A stretch of DNA of 64,000 bases from Trifolium pratense (GCF_020283565.1 NC_060059.1:11167501-11231500); one strand, 5' to 3'; shown: positions 33,851 through 46,620, counted from the first letter of the stretch. A program made the numbers and translations. The notes: a model not told the origin generated them from the letters alone.

Positions 33851-34645
33851 TAATCACATTCATTTAACTACTAGGACTCTCTCACACAAGAATTCAGATT
33901 GCCGCAGTCATCAATTTCATTCATTCAAGAAATTGGCACATTAGTGACCGATGGATTGAGATCAGACAGTTGAGATTTCAAATTTAGCATTTTAGTTTAA
34001 AATGCATCGACATCTTCATTGTCTTATCTCAATCCAACTTATGTGTCGACCGAGTGAATGGTGAATCCGTCGGGGCACTCTGAATTCCTCACACAAACAC
34101 TCTACTTTTCCCTTTTGTTATCCTCATTATAAATGTTGCTTGTGTCCTAGAAGATCATTCCCAGTCCTAATTATTGCAGAGAAAGTGGCATGGCACCCCG
34201 TCCATTCTAAACTTGAGCACATGTGGAAATCAATATACTGCATGATGATAGTTTCATTCATTTCAGTTTGGTTATTTTTATAAGAACTAAGAATTGTGTA
34301 ACAAATGATTGCAATCTTTCATCTTGTATCCTTTTGTGGGAAGAGTTGTAGTGGCTAGTGGCTACAATTAACGTTTTTCTACAGCTTTTTTTTAGCTTTC
34401 CATAAGCACGGGGTGCTTCTCCTTGTAGTGGAAAATGTTTGTGGGGACAAATCACTCATTTGGAAATCTCTTTTTGTATTGTAAATCTAAGCCTTTTATG
34501 GTTTAAGTTTGGACTCATTAATATATTATTCCTGGTTTAGAGTGTGGCCACAAGGAAAAGCATAGTAGAAAAGGCAACTAAACAACCCTCCTATAGGGGT
34601 TGGATTGAGAAATCGTCCTAATCAAATGCTACTCCTATTTCTTAC
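33851..34645. other. Gene-free spacer
   Basis: No gene or clear repeat boundary seen; ordinary AT-rich intergenic sequence up to the MITE at 34646. Confidence 0.5.
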
Positions 34646-34807
34646 GAGAGTTTCTTTTGCCGCCCTACGATTTTTTCGCGCGCCCTACTCATACGCTACT
34701 TAAGTAGCGGATGTTATAAAATGAGAAATTTGAGGAAAAAACGTTGTCTGCTACTTAAATAGTGGATGGTGTTTAAGAAAATGGTAGGGCGGCAAAAGAA
34801 AACTCTC
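34646..34807. mobile_element. Mutator-like MITE, ACTTAAGT family, copy C
   Basis: 162 bp with inverted ends GAGAGTTTCTTTTGCCGCCC and GAGAGTTTTCTTTTGCCGCC (right end inverted) and a perfect 9-bp target duplication ATTTCTTAC (34637-34645, 34808-34816). Two palindrome-like cores (GCTACTTAAGTAGC near 34692 and GCTACTTAAATAGT near 34750). Shortest of the three copies. Confidence 0.9.
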
Positions 34808-35390
34808 ATTTCTTACTCATCTGTCTTTTGCATCTCAGCTTGTTGCTTTTCATCACTAAAACAAACAAAAAACTCAGCTTTTGCCTTATAAGATTTTATG
34901 CTTTTCATTGTTTCACACATAAGTTTAGCACAATGCACTTCTATATCTGCTAATTTATGGTTAAATTCATCTTCATAAAGTATAAAGTCTTAATTAGCTA
35001 ATTTTTTTTGCCAACCAATACTGTCATATATGGAGTCCCCCACCCCCAACATCATGTCCTGTTTTGTTCCTATGAGTACCCAATTTACTCGATAGTTCAA
35101 TCATTTTGCTTGTGACTTAACTAACAGTTAATGGTCACCAATTTTGGCATCACTAGCTAGATGGACAGAACAGGAGATAGAATGAGCCCCCTCCTATTAA
35201 TGTTAAGGTATCACCTTTGTAATGGTGTTGTCCTTTTTTGACAAACAGCCATCTCCGGCTATTAATGTGAGAATATTCTCTTTCTTTTAACTCAAATTTT
35301 TTGGCACACTTATGCTTTTTAAGCAGCAGATAATTCAACATGTCCTTCTACAATTATCATGACTTAGGTCTATCATATTCAAGTATATAA

Positions 35391-35816
35391 GGCATCATAA
35401 TGAATATAATAGGTTCTGTCAAAAAAAAAATGAATATAATAGGTAAACCACCAAGACAAAGACAAATAACGAGACCTCACCAATCACTAATGATTCGTAC
35501 ACTACTAAGATTTGGATCCTTTGCAGCTGGTTTTATGGTACAGTCAACCGTAAATCGTTATATTAAGAGAAAAATGGCAATTCATTTTGACACGACTTAT
35601 GCAATGCATATAAGGCGTCATAATGAATATAATAGGTAAACCGCCAAGACAAAGACAAATAACGAGACCACACCAATCACCAGTGCATTAGTACATTACT
35701 AAGATTTGGATCCTTTTTGCAGCTGGTTTTATGGTATATATAGTCAGCCGTAGACCGTTAGATTAAGAAAGAGAAATTAAGATTCGTTTAGACACGACTG
35801 ATGCAATGCATAGATA
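35391..35816 (+). repeat. Tandem duplication of about 210 bp
   Basis: Unit 1 (about 35391-35612) and unit 2 (about 35613-35816) share CATAATGAATATAATAGGT, AAGACAAAGACAAATAACGA, ACTAAGATTTGGATCC, GCAGCTGGTTTTATGGTA and GACACGACT-ATGCAATGCATA. Unit 1 contains a 14-nt A-rich insertion absent from unit 2. No coding sense was recognised. Confidence 0.85.
35415..35428 (+). mobile_element. Micro-insertion TCTGTC plus A8 with target duplication
   Basis: TCTGTCAAAAAAAA sits between two copies of AATGAATATAATAGGT (35399-35414 and 35429-35444). The adjacent tandem unit has a single uninterrupted AATGAATATAATAGGT near 35620, that is, the empty site. This is direct evidence for insertion with a 16-bp target duplication. 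Confidence 0.8.
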
Positions 35817-36002
35817 CACTATATAACAAATCTATTACAGACACTACAAATGAAGCAAGCCACTGTGAATTTAAGTGGTTATTTATTAGTAGTATTTATG
35901 TACAATACTTTGTGGTGGTTTATATTATACCTTATTATGTCAAACACCATATACAATTTCATATCAACACTTATGGATCTACCAGATCATTTCATAACTG
36001 AT
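35817..36002. other. Spacer between the tandem duplication and LEC14B 3' end
   Basis: AT-rich; probably contains the LEC14B polyadenylation region on the minus strand. No separate gene seen. Confidence 0.4.
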
Positions 36003-36020
36003 TTAACTGACATCATAGGT

Positions 36021-36102
36021 TTACAAGGGAGCCAATGAGGATCGAACCTAAAACTTCATGCATACTACACAAACTCCTCACCACTATACCAGACCTAGTG
36101 GC
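36021..36102 (-). mobile_element. 82-bp tRNA-like retroposon (very short SINE)
   Basis: Bounded by a perfect 18-bp duplication TTAACTGACATCATAGGT (36003-36020 and 36103-36120). On the minus strand it has an A-box-like TGGTATAGTGGTGAGG and a B-box GGTTCGATCC about 30 bp apart, as in a tRNA-derived promoter, and ends CCCTTGTAA. It has no body or long A tail. It lies at the 3' end of LEC14B; the proximal copy of the duplication contains the LEC14B stop codon. Confidence 0.82.
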
Positions 36103-36112
36103 TTAACTGACA

Positions 36113-39100
36113 TCATAGGTAATCATAAAAATGTCTTTTGTTTACCCTCTTCTTAACCGAAGAGGCTGCCATATCAGAGCTTCCAGCAGATTCCCATTTT
36201 ACAACATCCCCATCCCAAGAAGAACTAACAAGCATAGTGTGGAAGGGATGCCAACTACAATCTCTTACAGGTGATTTATGATGCTTCAGTGTTGCAACTT
36301 GTGCTCCTGTCACCTATAATGAATTATCAAAGTTTCCTATTAGGCAAGATAATATCCCCTAGACTTATCACGCAACTGTTAAAAAATTCATGTTTACCAA
36401 TTAAAAAGTGTTACTACATTACACGCATAAATGAGAGATATCCGAATAAGATAAATATCAGGGTTGAATGAATTTTTGTTCAATGTAGTGAATATTATGT
36501 TATAAAATTTGGTTATGGATTACACTATTTGTTAATGTTTACCTAAATAAAGTTATCCTAATGATAAAAAGATAGATATATAGCTAGAGCAACAGTATCT
36601 AAAATACATACCAAATCATATACATAAACACAGGCATTGTGTGATCCAGTATAGATGTACTTCTGGCCAGTGCTGTAAGTTTGAAGAAAACAACATCAGA
36701 CTACAAATTAATCTTTAAATTATTGAATACAGAATCCTGTTTTTTATAATCTGTAACAAATTGACTTTAAATATGAATTAGTGCTCACCTAAAAGATGGA
36801 GAGAAAAAGCAGCGGATAAGAGTGCGTAAGACAGAATGGCCTCTATATGTAGCTACTGACTGATCACAAGGATGATTCGCTTTTTTTGGTTGAGACGGGT
36901 AATCCATCCACCTGTAATCCCATTCAAAACTCCTATATCCACGATTACTGGAATTAAGGGAAAACTCGGTTAGAGTATGCCTTTGTATTACTATTACCAA
37001 AAGTTTTATCTAGAAATAGCATAGTCACATAAAGGAACAGACATCATTAGCTAGGCTAGAAATCAGTAGCACATGCAAGCCTCATCAGACAGACAAGCTG
37101 ACACAAATAGACACAGAATCATCATTGATCAGTTAGTTTGACATGAATCTTACATGACACATTATTCTGTAAAAACATTTCTTTAAAATTCTGTATTTTT
37201 CATTTTTGCTATGAAATGCAGTAATGAACTGAGAACGCTTCATGGATAGTTCATAAGTATACTGACCCTTACAATCTTGCATCATAATTTTGTAAGTATA
37301 ATTAACTTATAGACTCATTTAAGATGTAAGATAACTTCAGATTCCAACACAATTACCTTATAGAATTGTGTGCTCGCTTGAACCCATATCTTTGTTCTTA
37401 TGCATTAGCAAGCATAACCATACTAGACTTATAGTCCGTCCTAATATTAGTCGTTTGATTTATTCCAGAAACTAGTTATCAAGAATTAAGTCATTTTCCT
37501 TATCAATTCAATTCCACCGACTCAATTTATAGATAGGATGACATGACATATTTCATTTTGGCAGTTTACAGCCTTTTTTCGAGTTAAATTATGCACGACT
37601 TTTATCTTTCCCCTTAGCAGAAGTAAACTAGCACCATTATTTGTTGAACATTTTGTCAAAACATATCATATTCTTAAGATTCAACAGATATGGACTTCAA
37701 AGTACAGATAAGTAAATGGAAAAAAAAAAGTATACCAGTTAACATTGGACGAGAGTTTGCGTATGTCCCAAAGTTTGATGGTCTGATCTTTACCATTTGA
37801 AATGAAATACCGTCCATCTCCACGAGTATCAATAAATGTAATCCCCTCAAGGTGGCCCGTCAAAACCCCTGCCGGCTTGCCATTGGAATTTAAGCAACGC
37901 CGATCCCATACCTAAATAAATTTGTACATTAGAATGTGTCCCTTATCTAAAATCAAGAGGGAAAGGTGAAAACAACTCTAATTATGGCATGAAATTTCTC
38001 CAATAAGCGATGATGTTCAAAGTTAAGAAAGAGCTTTGACACTTATCTCAACTAATAACTACTCAAAGGTTCAATATTTAATTTAACTTTGATGCAGAAG
38101 AATCCATTTTATAATGTAGAACGTACCTTGCAGAAACTATCATCACTTCCAGAGTAAATAAGATGACCAGTTTCGTCAGCAAAACAAACAGTATTTACAT
38201 CAGCCTGCAACGTAAAATGAAAACCAAAAGTTAGAACATCTATGACATGGATTAATACTTCTGATCCCGAAAAAGTAACAACAATATGAAAATATTTTCT
38301 CCATAAAAATGATAAAGAAATGATCAAGCAGAAACTTTCAAATCGAATTTCACAGGTACTAAAATAAAGACACTGCCGATAGATAAAGTAGTCACATTAT
38401 ATTATGCAGCCAAGCAAATCTAATCCATCACATGGACTATAAAATCACTCCCTTCATGTGATGCATAATCAGTTCTATATAGCTCATAGAGCTAACTAAA
38501 TTTTGACTCGTCCAGTTTAGTTTAGAGACTGCACCATAAATGAATAGATTCAGACAACCAAATCTTTTGAAGCAAAATAGATGTAATATTATGGCTAGTA
38601 ACATTACCGTGTGCGCTAAAATTCGAAGTGAAACCTTATTTGCTTCAAGATCATATACATATATAGAATCACCACTAGTTCCTGCAACTAATTCCCTCCC
38701 ATCTGTTGAGAATTTCACAGAGAAAATTCCAAAAGAGTATCCTCCATCATCGTTTGATGAAAAATCCAAACCATCGTGAATCTCCTGCATAATAAGAACT
38801 GAAGCGAATTATGAATATCAAAAGAACACGTCAAAAGATACTAGGAGGACATCCACCAGTTACACACATCTTGGAAGATCCAATTTCAATGTATCGCTAT
38901 CTATTTCTCAGATATTTCATAGCATTCAAAACAACTGTAGTATTTATCGAATTAGAAGAAGTTAAAAATTGAAGAGCAACATTAGTTCTGAATACCGTCA
39001 CATTTGCTAGTGAATCTGTCTCGGAAGATCCAACATTTGCAATGTGTACAATGGGCGACATGCTAGCATAAACCTGAAATTGAAGAATGCATATGTCATA

Positions 39101-39852
39101 AGAAAAACCATGACAGTGTCAGGAATATATTATAGCAACCCTATAGAATAAAAACAATGTATTAAAAAGATGTAGACATTTTTGTTTCCTGTTATTTTAA
39201 AGATAAAACACAATAACGTACGAGGTAGTGTTGATCAGGAGAAAGAGAAGTATCAGTGATTGTCCATCTCAAACTCTTGGTTAGAATGTTTTTTTGAACT
39301 TTCCAACCTTTGTCCACATTGTATATCTTTATGTGGTTTCCCTGAAAAAGTAATTTAATTAGAATTAAAACCACAGCTATAGCATGCATATAATTAAGGT
39401 TAATTAATGGTGAGAATATTTACCTGGAAACCGGCAACAAAAAGAGAACCATCAGCTGAAAACTGAGACACGTACGCTCGACTAGGCATTTGATCAATAA
39501 GCCAGGGACCATTTACAGGCAAATATCTGCTCAAAATATGACACCGATCAGCGGACGAAAACCTTCCCCGTCCCGAACGATTAGATTCGCGACCTGCCAG
39601 CATCTTTACTGGCGAAACAGGCAACTCTTTCCTTCCAGATCCATCATGTATTAGTAGTTGATGAGGTGTTGATTTCAACTTAGTTATTTGAGCAATTTCA
39701 TTGTCTAGATTTTTATATGCCTTTTTGGTTTGTCCAGTACTAGAATCTTCAACGTTTGCATTTCCATCTTCACCTTCACTAGACTCGACCTCTAATCTAC
39801 TCATAGCATAACCCATTTGGTCAACGTAAATCGCACCAGATATAGCATACAT
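36113..39852 (-). CDS. LEC14B: LEC14B-type WD40 repeat protein (DCAF-like)
   Basis: Nine coding exons on the minus strand join in frame to 492 aa: 39852-39424, 39341-39222, 39073-38996, 38784-38608, 38204-38127, 37911-37736, 36947-36789, 36672-36612, 36313-36113. Repeats include AYVSQFSADGSLFVAGFQ, FGIFSVKFSTDGRELVAGTS, NTVCFADETGHLIYSGSDDS, CSWHPFHTMLVSSSWDGDVV and the hallmark EWDYRWMDYP. WDRR (in CKVWDRRC) and WDIR (in IKLWDIRK) are WDxR boxes of the kind that contact DDB1, so a CUL4-DDB1 substrate receptor role is likely from family knowledge. Start: Met at 39852; a second Met at 39816 (MGYAMSRLE) could be the true start. Length fits LEC14B. A 5'-leader intron is probable. Confidence 0.93.
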
Positions 39853-39940
39853 AACTATTCAAAGCAGCAGGGAAATTTTTTGCAATACCAAACCATCTTA
39901 TCTACTATAAAAATCTCCATAAACCCCGTGCTTGTCACTC

Positions 39941-40660
39941 CTGTAAAACAAAAAACAAAAAAGGTATGACGAAACCATGAGTAATTATTAACATCTAACT
40001 TTTGATATCAATAATCAAAAACCTTTATAATTTGAAACAACTAGTAGTCGAAGATAAATCTTGTTAGGCATGCTAATATATTCAAGTTTTTGTATCAGTA
40101 GGAATCGAACTCAGTACCCTAGAACTTACAACACTCACACACCTTGCGCATCAGTATTCTAATCCTAATGAATTCAATTGACTCAAGTTAAGTTTTTTCC
40201 TTGTAAAATAGCATCTGCATACTAGTGCATCAATAAAACAAAGTTTTTTTTTTTTTGGCCTTAAAATGAGTATGGTTTTCTATGTTAAAACATCAAATTT
40301 ACAGAAAAATACAATACAAAAACATGTTCCTGGGGCCAGAGAATTTGACAAACATCATATTCTGAAGTGAAGAAGATTATCCAAAGCAAACAACCCCACC
40401 TTTGTGACCCAAAAACCCTTACCACAACATCATCAACACTAACTAAAAAAATCTCAAGAATGAATAATACACCAAATAATGCACAAATACAGATTAAGAG
40501 GTACAACAATAATAACATAACATAAAGTAAACAAACAGTACTACTACTAGTAGAAAGGAATCATCAGAATAAAGTGAAAGTCAACTGAAATGTACAATTT
40601 TGATTGACACTACTGAAATGACATAAACACAAACATAGTAAAGAGTGAAACATAGCATAC
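39941..40660 (-). other. Probable 5'-leader intron of LEC14B
   Basis: On the minus strand a donor AAGAG|GTATGC at 40661/40660 and an acceptor TTTTACAG|GAGTG at 39941/39940 bracket 720 bp lying upstream of the start codon. The first leader exon would then be about 40661-40760. Leader introns are common in plant housekeeping genes; this one is a prediction from splice words only. Confidence 0.5.
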
Positions 40661-42017
40661 CTCTTATTACTTAGGATGGAATTTTGGGTTTTGTCTGGTC
40701 TAGTAGTATGGTGTGATTTCTGAGCTAAAGTATTATGTGAAAGTGTTTGTTACAAAAAGGGAAACATTTCCACCGAATTTTCTGATTTGGGTAATTGGAA
40801 CACAAATGAAATGAAATGAATCATTCAAGATAAAGATATTATTATTTTTTATTTGTATTTTTTTATACGCAGAGGAATTGACAAATGAAATTTAATTTAC
40901 TCACAACTATGAGTTCTAGTAAATAAATAAAGTTTTTGCTAATAAAAATTATGTCTTTATAACATATTTTTTCATAAATTATTTGAAAATTTTATAATAA
41001 TACATAAAAATTTATTTATTTACATAAATTATTTCGCACAAGCTAAAAAATAAGTTAATCCAAAATCGGATCCTAAATGTATGTTTGGAGATAGGGTAGT
41101 AAGCAGTTCATACAAATAGATCAAACCGATGAGCTAAACCAAATTAAATTGAAATTAATCGATTTAGTTTGGTTTAGGTCAAAAGTGAAATTAAACTAAA
41201 GAAAATCAAATTAGTTTGTTTTCGGTTTTCAATTTAAAAAATTGATGAATTGATTCAAACATCCTACTAATATTATTTTTATAAATATTAGATGAAATAA
41301 TATGGTTCAAATAAATTATAACTTATGGAAATGTATTTCCTTATATCAATGAAATGAAATCATGTTTGTTTATTTTGTTTTGCTTTATAAAACATGTTTA
41401 ATAAAATAAAGAAATGAAAATATGTTATTTTATTTGGTTTGAAGGAAAAAAACTAATTTAAAAAATTGATGGCACGGAATACACAAAAAGGAATGATAAC
41501 AATGAAATAATACAATAGGATAAATGTAGTATTTAATGTACCAAAAAAAAATGTAGTATTTTTTTTAAAAGAAAAAAAAATGTAGTATTTTAAAAAAAAA
41601 TCTAAACTGATCAACTGGAAAAAAAAAATAGTTAGCTTGATTCAATTTCATTTCTGAAAAACACTAAAAATTGAATATAACTGATGATTTTCATCTGTTT
41701 AGATACTATGTTGACTAAAAATTCGTCTAAACCGAAAAATATTACAAAGTTGTGTTGGAATTCTCATATTTTAGCAAAAATTATGTTATGTATAATCACC
41801 AAAAATATTGTACTACCATAATTTTGTCAAACTCAAACCTGTTATTAATCTAATTATATATTAAAGGTTAGATAAGTAGTTCAACTTATTAAGCTAATTG
41901 AGCTAAGAATTAAGGAGTTAAAGCCTTGGAGGTTGAGGATTCAAGTCATGATTTTGAGAATCTTCCACTTTCTGCCTCTTCACAATTCACAATGTTCTTA
42001 GATGTAAGGTGAAGTGG

Positions 42018-42176
42018 GTGATTTCTCTTTCCACCCCCAAAATTTCTCTTTTCGCGCAGAAAATTTCGGAAAACGTCTACCAAAATTTACACTAAAAAAA
42101 CTTCGAAAAATATTTTCCGAAATTTTCTGCATGTTTTATGCGAAAAGATAAACTTAGGGTTGGAGGGAGAAACCAT
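42018..42176. mobile_element. Foldback MITE with TGATTTCTC/TGGTTTCTC ends
   Basis: Imperfect hairpin: TCTCTTTTCGCGCAGAAAAT and TTTCGGAAAA on the left pair with TTTTCCGAAATTTTCTGCAT and GCGAAAAGATAAA on the right. It is bracketed by an 11-bp direct repeat AGGTGAAGTGG (42007-42017, 42177-42187), taken as the target duplication. Confidence 0.75.
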
Positions 42177-43428
42177 AGGTGAAGTGGCTTTTGTGTTATT
42201 TGTTTTGGGCTTTTTACTTGTTCAAGACCCAATTGGATCAGCTATGTTTTTTGGCCCAATATTCTCTTCAATTGGGTTTTCTCTGTAACAATGGCCCTCT
42301 GTCTCTTTTATTGAGCCCTTTAGTTTTTCTTCAAAACCATCTTTTACCCAAAAATTATAAACAAAAAAGAAAATTAGTAGTTATTTATGACCTTTTATCA
42401 TAGGCTAACTTTGTCAAAGTCTAGCGTTTTAAACTTTTGCAAATAAAATCCATACATTGTTCTTTTGCAAATTCATTCCTTACATTGTTTATATTTCGGG
42501 GCAGAATCTTTTATCTCTCGTAATAAGTTTATTCCCTACAAAGTTATGGATAGATCTACAAAGAGTAGAAGAGTAAATCGAGTAAGTAGAAGACTAGGTG
42601 GTACGAAGAATACAAACGAACATAAAAAGTATGAGCCAAACAACATGAAACTAGACAGATGTTTGTTATAATTCGTCAAACATGGGCCGTAATATGTTAA
42701 TTTTATGAAATTTTCCACTTCCCTCAAACATGAGACACGCAATAGCAAAATGCGCCAAGATTTATAATATGATAATTTACGTGTAATATGTTGTATCAAT
42801 TGAATTTATTTTTTTATCAGATAGTTTGGAGTGGTTAGAATTTCATCTTTATGTCAATAAGTGTAGTGTTTAAGATTCAAACTTCGACATCTGCATATAT
42901 AATGCAATGTTATTACCAACTAAATTAAGCTTACTAGACTTATCAACTGAGTTTTGATTAATAAAAGAGAATATCCTTTAATAAAAACCAGTTGATTAAT
43001 TGTTGCACTAAATACAAAAGTTAGGGAGAAATATTAGGACCATAAATGAAGTGTACACAATAGGAAAAGGTTAAAGAGTTTGTTTGTTAGCTCCCCATTC
43101 TTTATGAATTTCGTTTTCACTCTTCTAAAAGTTAAAGTTCCTTCTGTAGATAGAATGGATTTGGGTTACTATCAGAATGACAAGTAGTTTTTGAAAGTTT
43201 ATTTGCTAGAAACAATGAACAAGATAAGTAGGTCCCAAACCCATTTTCACCCATTTGAAGATATTGCCCTATTGCATGATTTTGACTACAAATCAGGTAG
43301 TAACAAGCTGTTTTTGTTAAGTTTTGTCTTTAGTGGTGGTTCATATTTTATTTTATTATTTGTTTGTTTGATGTGGTTTGGCCTACAACCATTCAAAGAC
43401 TTCAAATGAATATAAGTATCTTGAATTC

Positions 43429-43629
43429 GGATCAAGATTCTCTGCAGTTGTAAATCACAAAGTTACACGCTGTTTTAGATCTTATCCGTCTATTTCAGAT
43501 CGGTCGGTTCATATTGAATCTATACAAAATCAGTCCAAATTAATCTGAACCATTCAGATTAGATCGGACAGTCCTTATTTAACACAGCGTGAAACTGCGT
43601 GAAAAATTTCCCGCAAGAAATCCTGTTCC
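43429..43629. mobile_element. Mutator-like MITE with GGATCAAGATTCTCT end
   Basis: 201 bp with a 9-bp target duplication CTTGAATTC (43420-43428, 43630-43638). The ends GGATCAAGATTCTCTGCAG and GGAACAGGATTTCTTGCGG (inverted right end) match for about 50 bp at moderate identity and share CACGCTGT. The left end resembles the MITE at 22703. Confidence 0.82.
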
Positions 43630-44093
43630 CTTGAATTCAAATCATTCAAATACTAATCCTGGTTTTAATATTATCATGAATTGAGAAAATGTTGACTAGT
43701 TAGTACCAAAATGGCTCGGTCTTAGTCTAAGGGTAGGTAGGGATTATTTTCAAATTACTCCTTCTTTTCTTTTTTTCATGAAAGCAAAAGGTAAAAAGGT
43801 AATAATTATTAATTAAGGCATTCAACAATTGGTCATTTTATCAACACGATAATTTTTCTATCCGAAAATATGAACGACTTTAAAATGTATATTATTTGAG
43901 AAGAAAGATGCAAACAGTTCTTCAATCTATTATGAAGAGTTTAAAGCAAAATGTGAAGTTGCTTAAAAATCACAATAACAAACTAAGAATCAGTTTCTAA
44001 TGAAAGATGATGTTAATCCTAATTTAAAAATTACATTAACTATATGGAACAACTTAATTTATGTTTAGTAGCATATAAATGAATATGTAGTTG

Positions 44094-44107
44094 TTTGTCA
44101 AAAAAAA
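44094..44107 (+). mobile_element. Micro-insertion TTTGTC plus A8 with target duplication
   Basis: TTTGTCAAAAAAAA lies between two identical 18-bp words TAAATGAATATGTAGTTG (44076-44093 and 44108-44125). Same structure as the insertion at 35415. Confidence 0.7.
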
Positions 44108-45065
44108 TAAATGAATATGTAGTTGCTTATGAATTTAAAAGACTTTTAATATTTTATTACGAATTTTTACTATTAATTTTTTTTTAATTATTGATGTTAT
44201 TATGTTAATAAGATTTTCTTTTTTTTTACAATGAAGTTGATTAACGAACTCAGAATCTCTAACATACTACTTAAATTTTCTCGTCACTTACCACACTTAG
44301 TGACTTATGTTAATAAGAAAATTACTTTCTACCAAAAAAATAAAAATTACTAAGCTTATATTTGCCTCTTTATTCATTCAGTATAAAATTAAAGACCAAC
44401 CCAATTTACAACTGATATCAATTTAGAAGATCCAACGAATGTGTAAAATGCAACTACTGGTCAAAGATCTTTTAGTTATTTAATCTATAATAAATCACAC
44501 AATTCATTGCAAGTTTGATAAATTTATATAATCTATCCTATCTTTTTTAACTACTATTTTTATGGATTTGCATTGTATGCAATTTTGCAGTCATGATAGA
44601 TGTCACTGTTCAATCAAAATTAGACGGTTTAAATAAAATAGATAAATTTATTTTAAATTTAAATTGTTCGATCTTAATTAAAATGGTCAGTTATTTATCA
44701 TAACTGTAAAATTACAATTCCGTCAACAAAAAAAACCGTAAAACTACAATTTTGACTACATGTAGTATGAATTCCTGTCTTTATTAACAATTGAAATAAC
44801 AAGGAATTCATTCTCTATTCATAGAGTTGAAATTTGGAGAAGTGGTTAGGCATTTTCTATATTATGCTTCCAATTGATGTCTCAACTCTTAACAATTTGT
44901 CTAATTAGTCCTATTTTTCTGTGAAATAGATATTTAACTATCATTTTTATCACTATGCTCATTATGTGTATATTTAGATCATAAGTGAGATTGACAAAAT
45001 CATCACAAGTAAGCCACAAAAAACTACATTTTGTAACTTTGTAAAATCACCGTGACTCGCTACGA

Positions 45066-45378
45066 GGGTCCGTTTGATCTGTAAAATATAAATACTGGAC
45101 AGAACAGTACATGACAGTACAAGACAGAACAACACAAGACAAACGTTTAAGGTATTGAACAAACTTTGTGTTGTACAATGTTTGGTGGATAAAATGTTAT
45201 TTTGGTATTTTAGACAACTTGTGCTGAGGACAAAAAGTTGTCCCGTGATTCTGTGGGGGACAAGAATTTCAAGTTTTGTCCTGTCCCTTGGCCCCCAGTT
45301 TGTCCAGTACCAGAAACAGTTTTAAAATCAAACATAGTACAACTACAAGTCCCTTATTTTTTAGCGATCAAACGCACC
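45066..45378. mobile_element. MITE, GGGTGCGTTTGAT family, copy 3 (inverted)
   Basis: Starts GGGTCCGTTTGATCTGT and ends GATCAAACGCACC. The interior is the reverse complement of copy 2 at 4274-4603 (for example GGTATTGAACAAACTTTGTG). Confidence 0.8.
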
Positions 45379-46455
45379 ATAATATTCTAATCTAAGCACT
45401 CATGGTCAAACACCTAGCAACTTAACTCTATTGCTCTTTTCAGCAACATATTAGCTTGTGCTTAAACTTTTAATTTCTTGTATGAAAATCCAACTATATA
45501 GAAATGGATTTAAGGTGAAAGTAGGTAACCAACATGAGGTGGAACAACTATGATTTAAGAACACATAGTATGCTATTATAAAATTGGGCACTAACGACAC
45601 GCTTGAGTAGAAGATTCGTCATAATGGGATTGGTGTGAATGCGCATAACATAAGCAATGACCAATCAAATATTTTTAATTTATTTATAATAAAGCATTGA
45701 AAAGCAAGGTATCAAGCATAACAATAAAATTTTGTCCATAATCCAAAATAAACAAATCCCATTTATTGATAATGACTCCTTTTTCTGTCGTATTAGGGAA
45801 TATTTTCAAACACGTAATCAGAAACCACTATTCATAATAAGACATGAAGAAGTTAAGCACAATAATCTTGCACAACAAACGTGATAATCAAAGCTTTAAG
45901 TTTCTAACACAAGTCTTTGTGCCTAATTATCTTAATTTATTTTGTTTTTTTCTTCCACAAAATAAAAAATCACAAAAAGATAAAAGTAGATAAGTATCCC
46001 AAGAAAATCAATACTACTAAAAGACAAGAGTTTCATGTCTTTGTCAAAGCTTAGCTGTTCATGAATACTAGTCAAGCATATAGAAAATTTGTATATTAGT
46101 ATACTTCAGTATTTATGAGATGATTAAATGGAATAACAATGTAGAATGGGATATAATAGAATAAAATGGAATAAAGTCATATATATGTTTTTTTGAATAT
46201 TTTTCAATGAAGCTTTTTGCTAAAAGAAAAGACTCTATCTTATAGCCTCAAACAAAAGAGGAATAGAAAGCATTTTCTTTGGAATAAATACAATTCAGTG
46301 TATTGTTCGTGGAATAAATGCTTTTCATCAAGTTTATCACATTGTACTTTTTTAGGGTACAAAATAGTAGTCTAGGCTTAATGTGGAGGCAAACTATTTG
46401 ATCAAATAAAGACCACACAAACACCAAATTATATCATCAAATAAGACAACGCAAT

Positions 46456-46620
46456 CGTTAGTTGATTCAGTGGTCATTGACGCTGGATTTAGTAGGAATG
46501 ATTACGGTTTGATTCCCCGCAACGAAAGGAAACTGAAACCACTTAATGTCAGAACTGACCCCCGAATCAGATTAGACGGTCCCGTAGACCGGATACTGAT
46601 GGTGAAAACAAAAAAAAAAT
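46456..46620 (+). mobile_element. SINE, family 1, copy 2
   Basis: Plus strand: A-box-like TTGATTCAGTGGTCATTGACG, B-box-like GGTTTGATTCCCC, body AACTGAAACCACTTAATGTC and CAGATTAGACGG, ending GGTGAAAAC plus a 10-A tail. Best full-length copy by tail; the target duplication is not certain. Confidence 0.8.

Noticed and set aside
36021..36102. A functional tRNA gene on the minus strand
   Set aside because: A and B boxes are present, but the ends do not pair into an acceptor stem and an 18-bp target duplication marks it as a retroposon.
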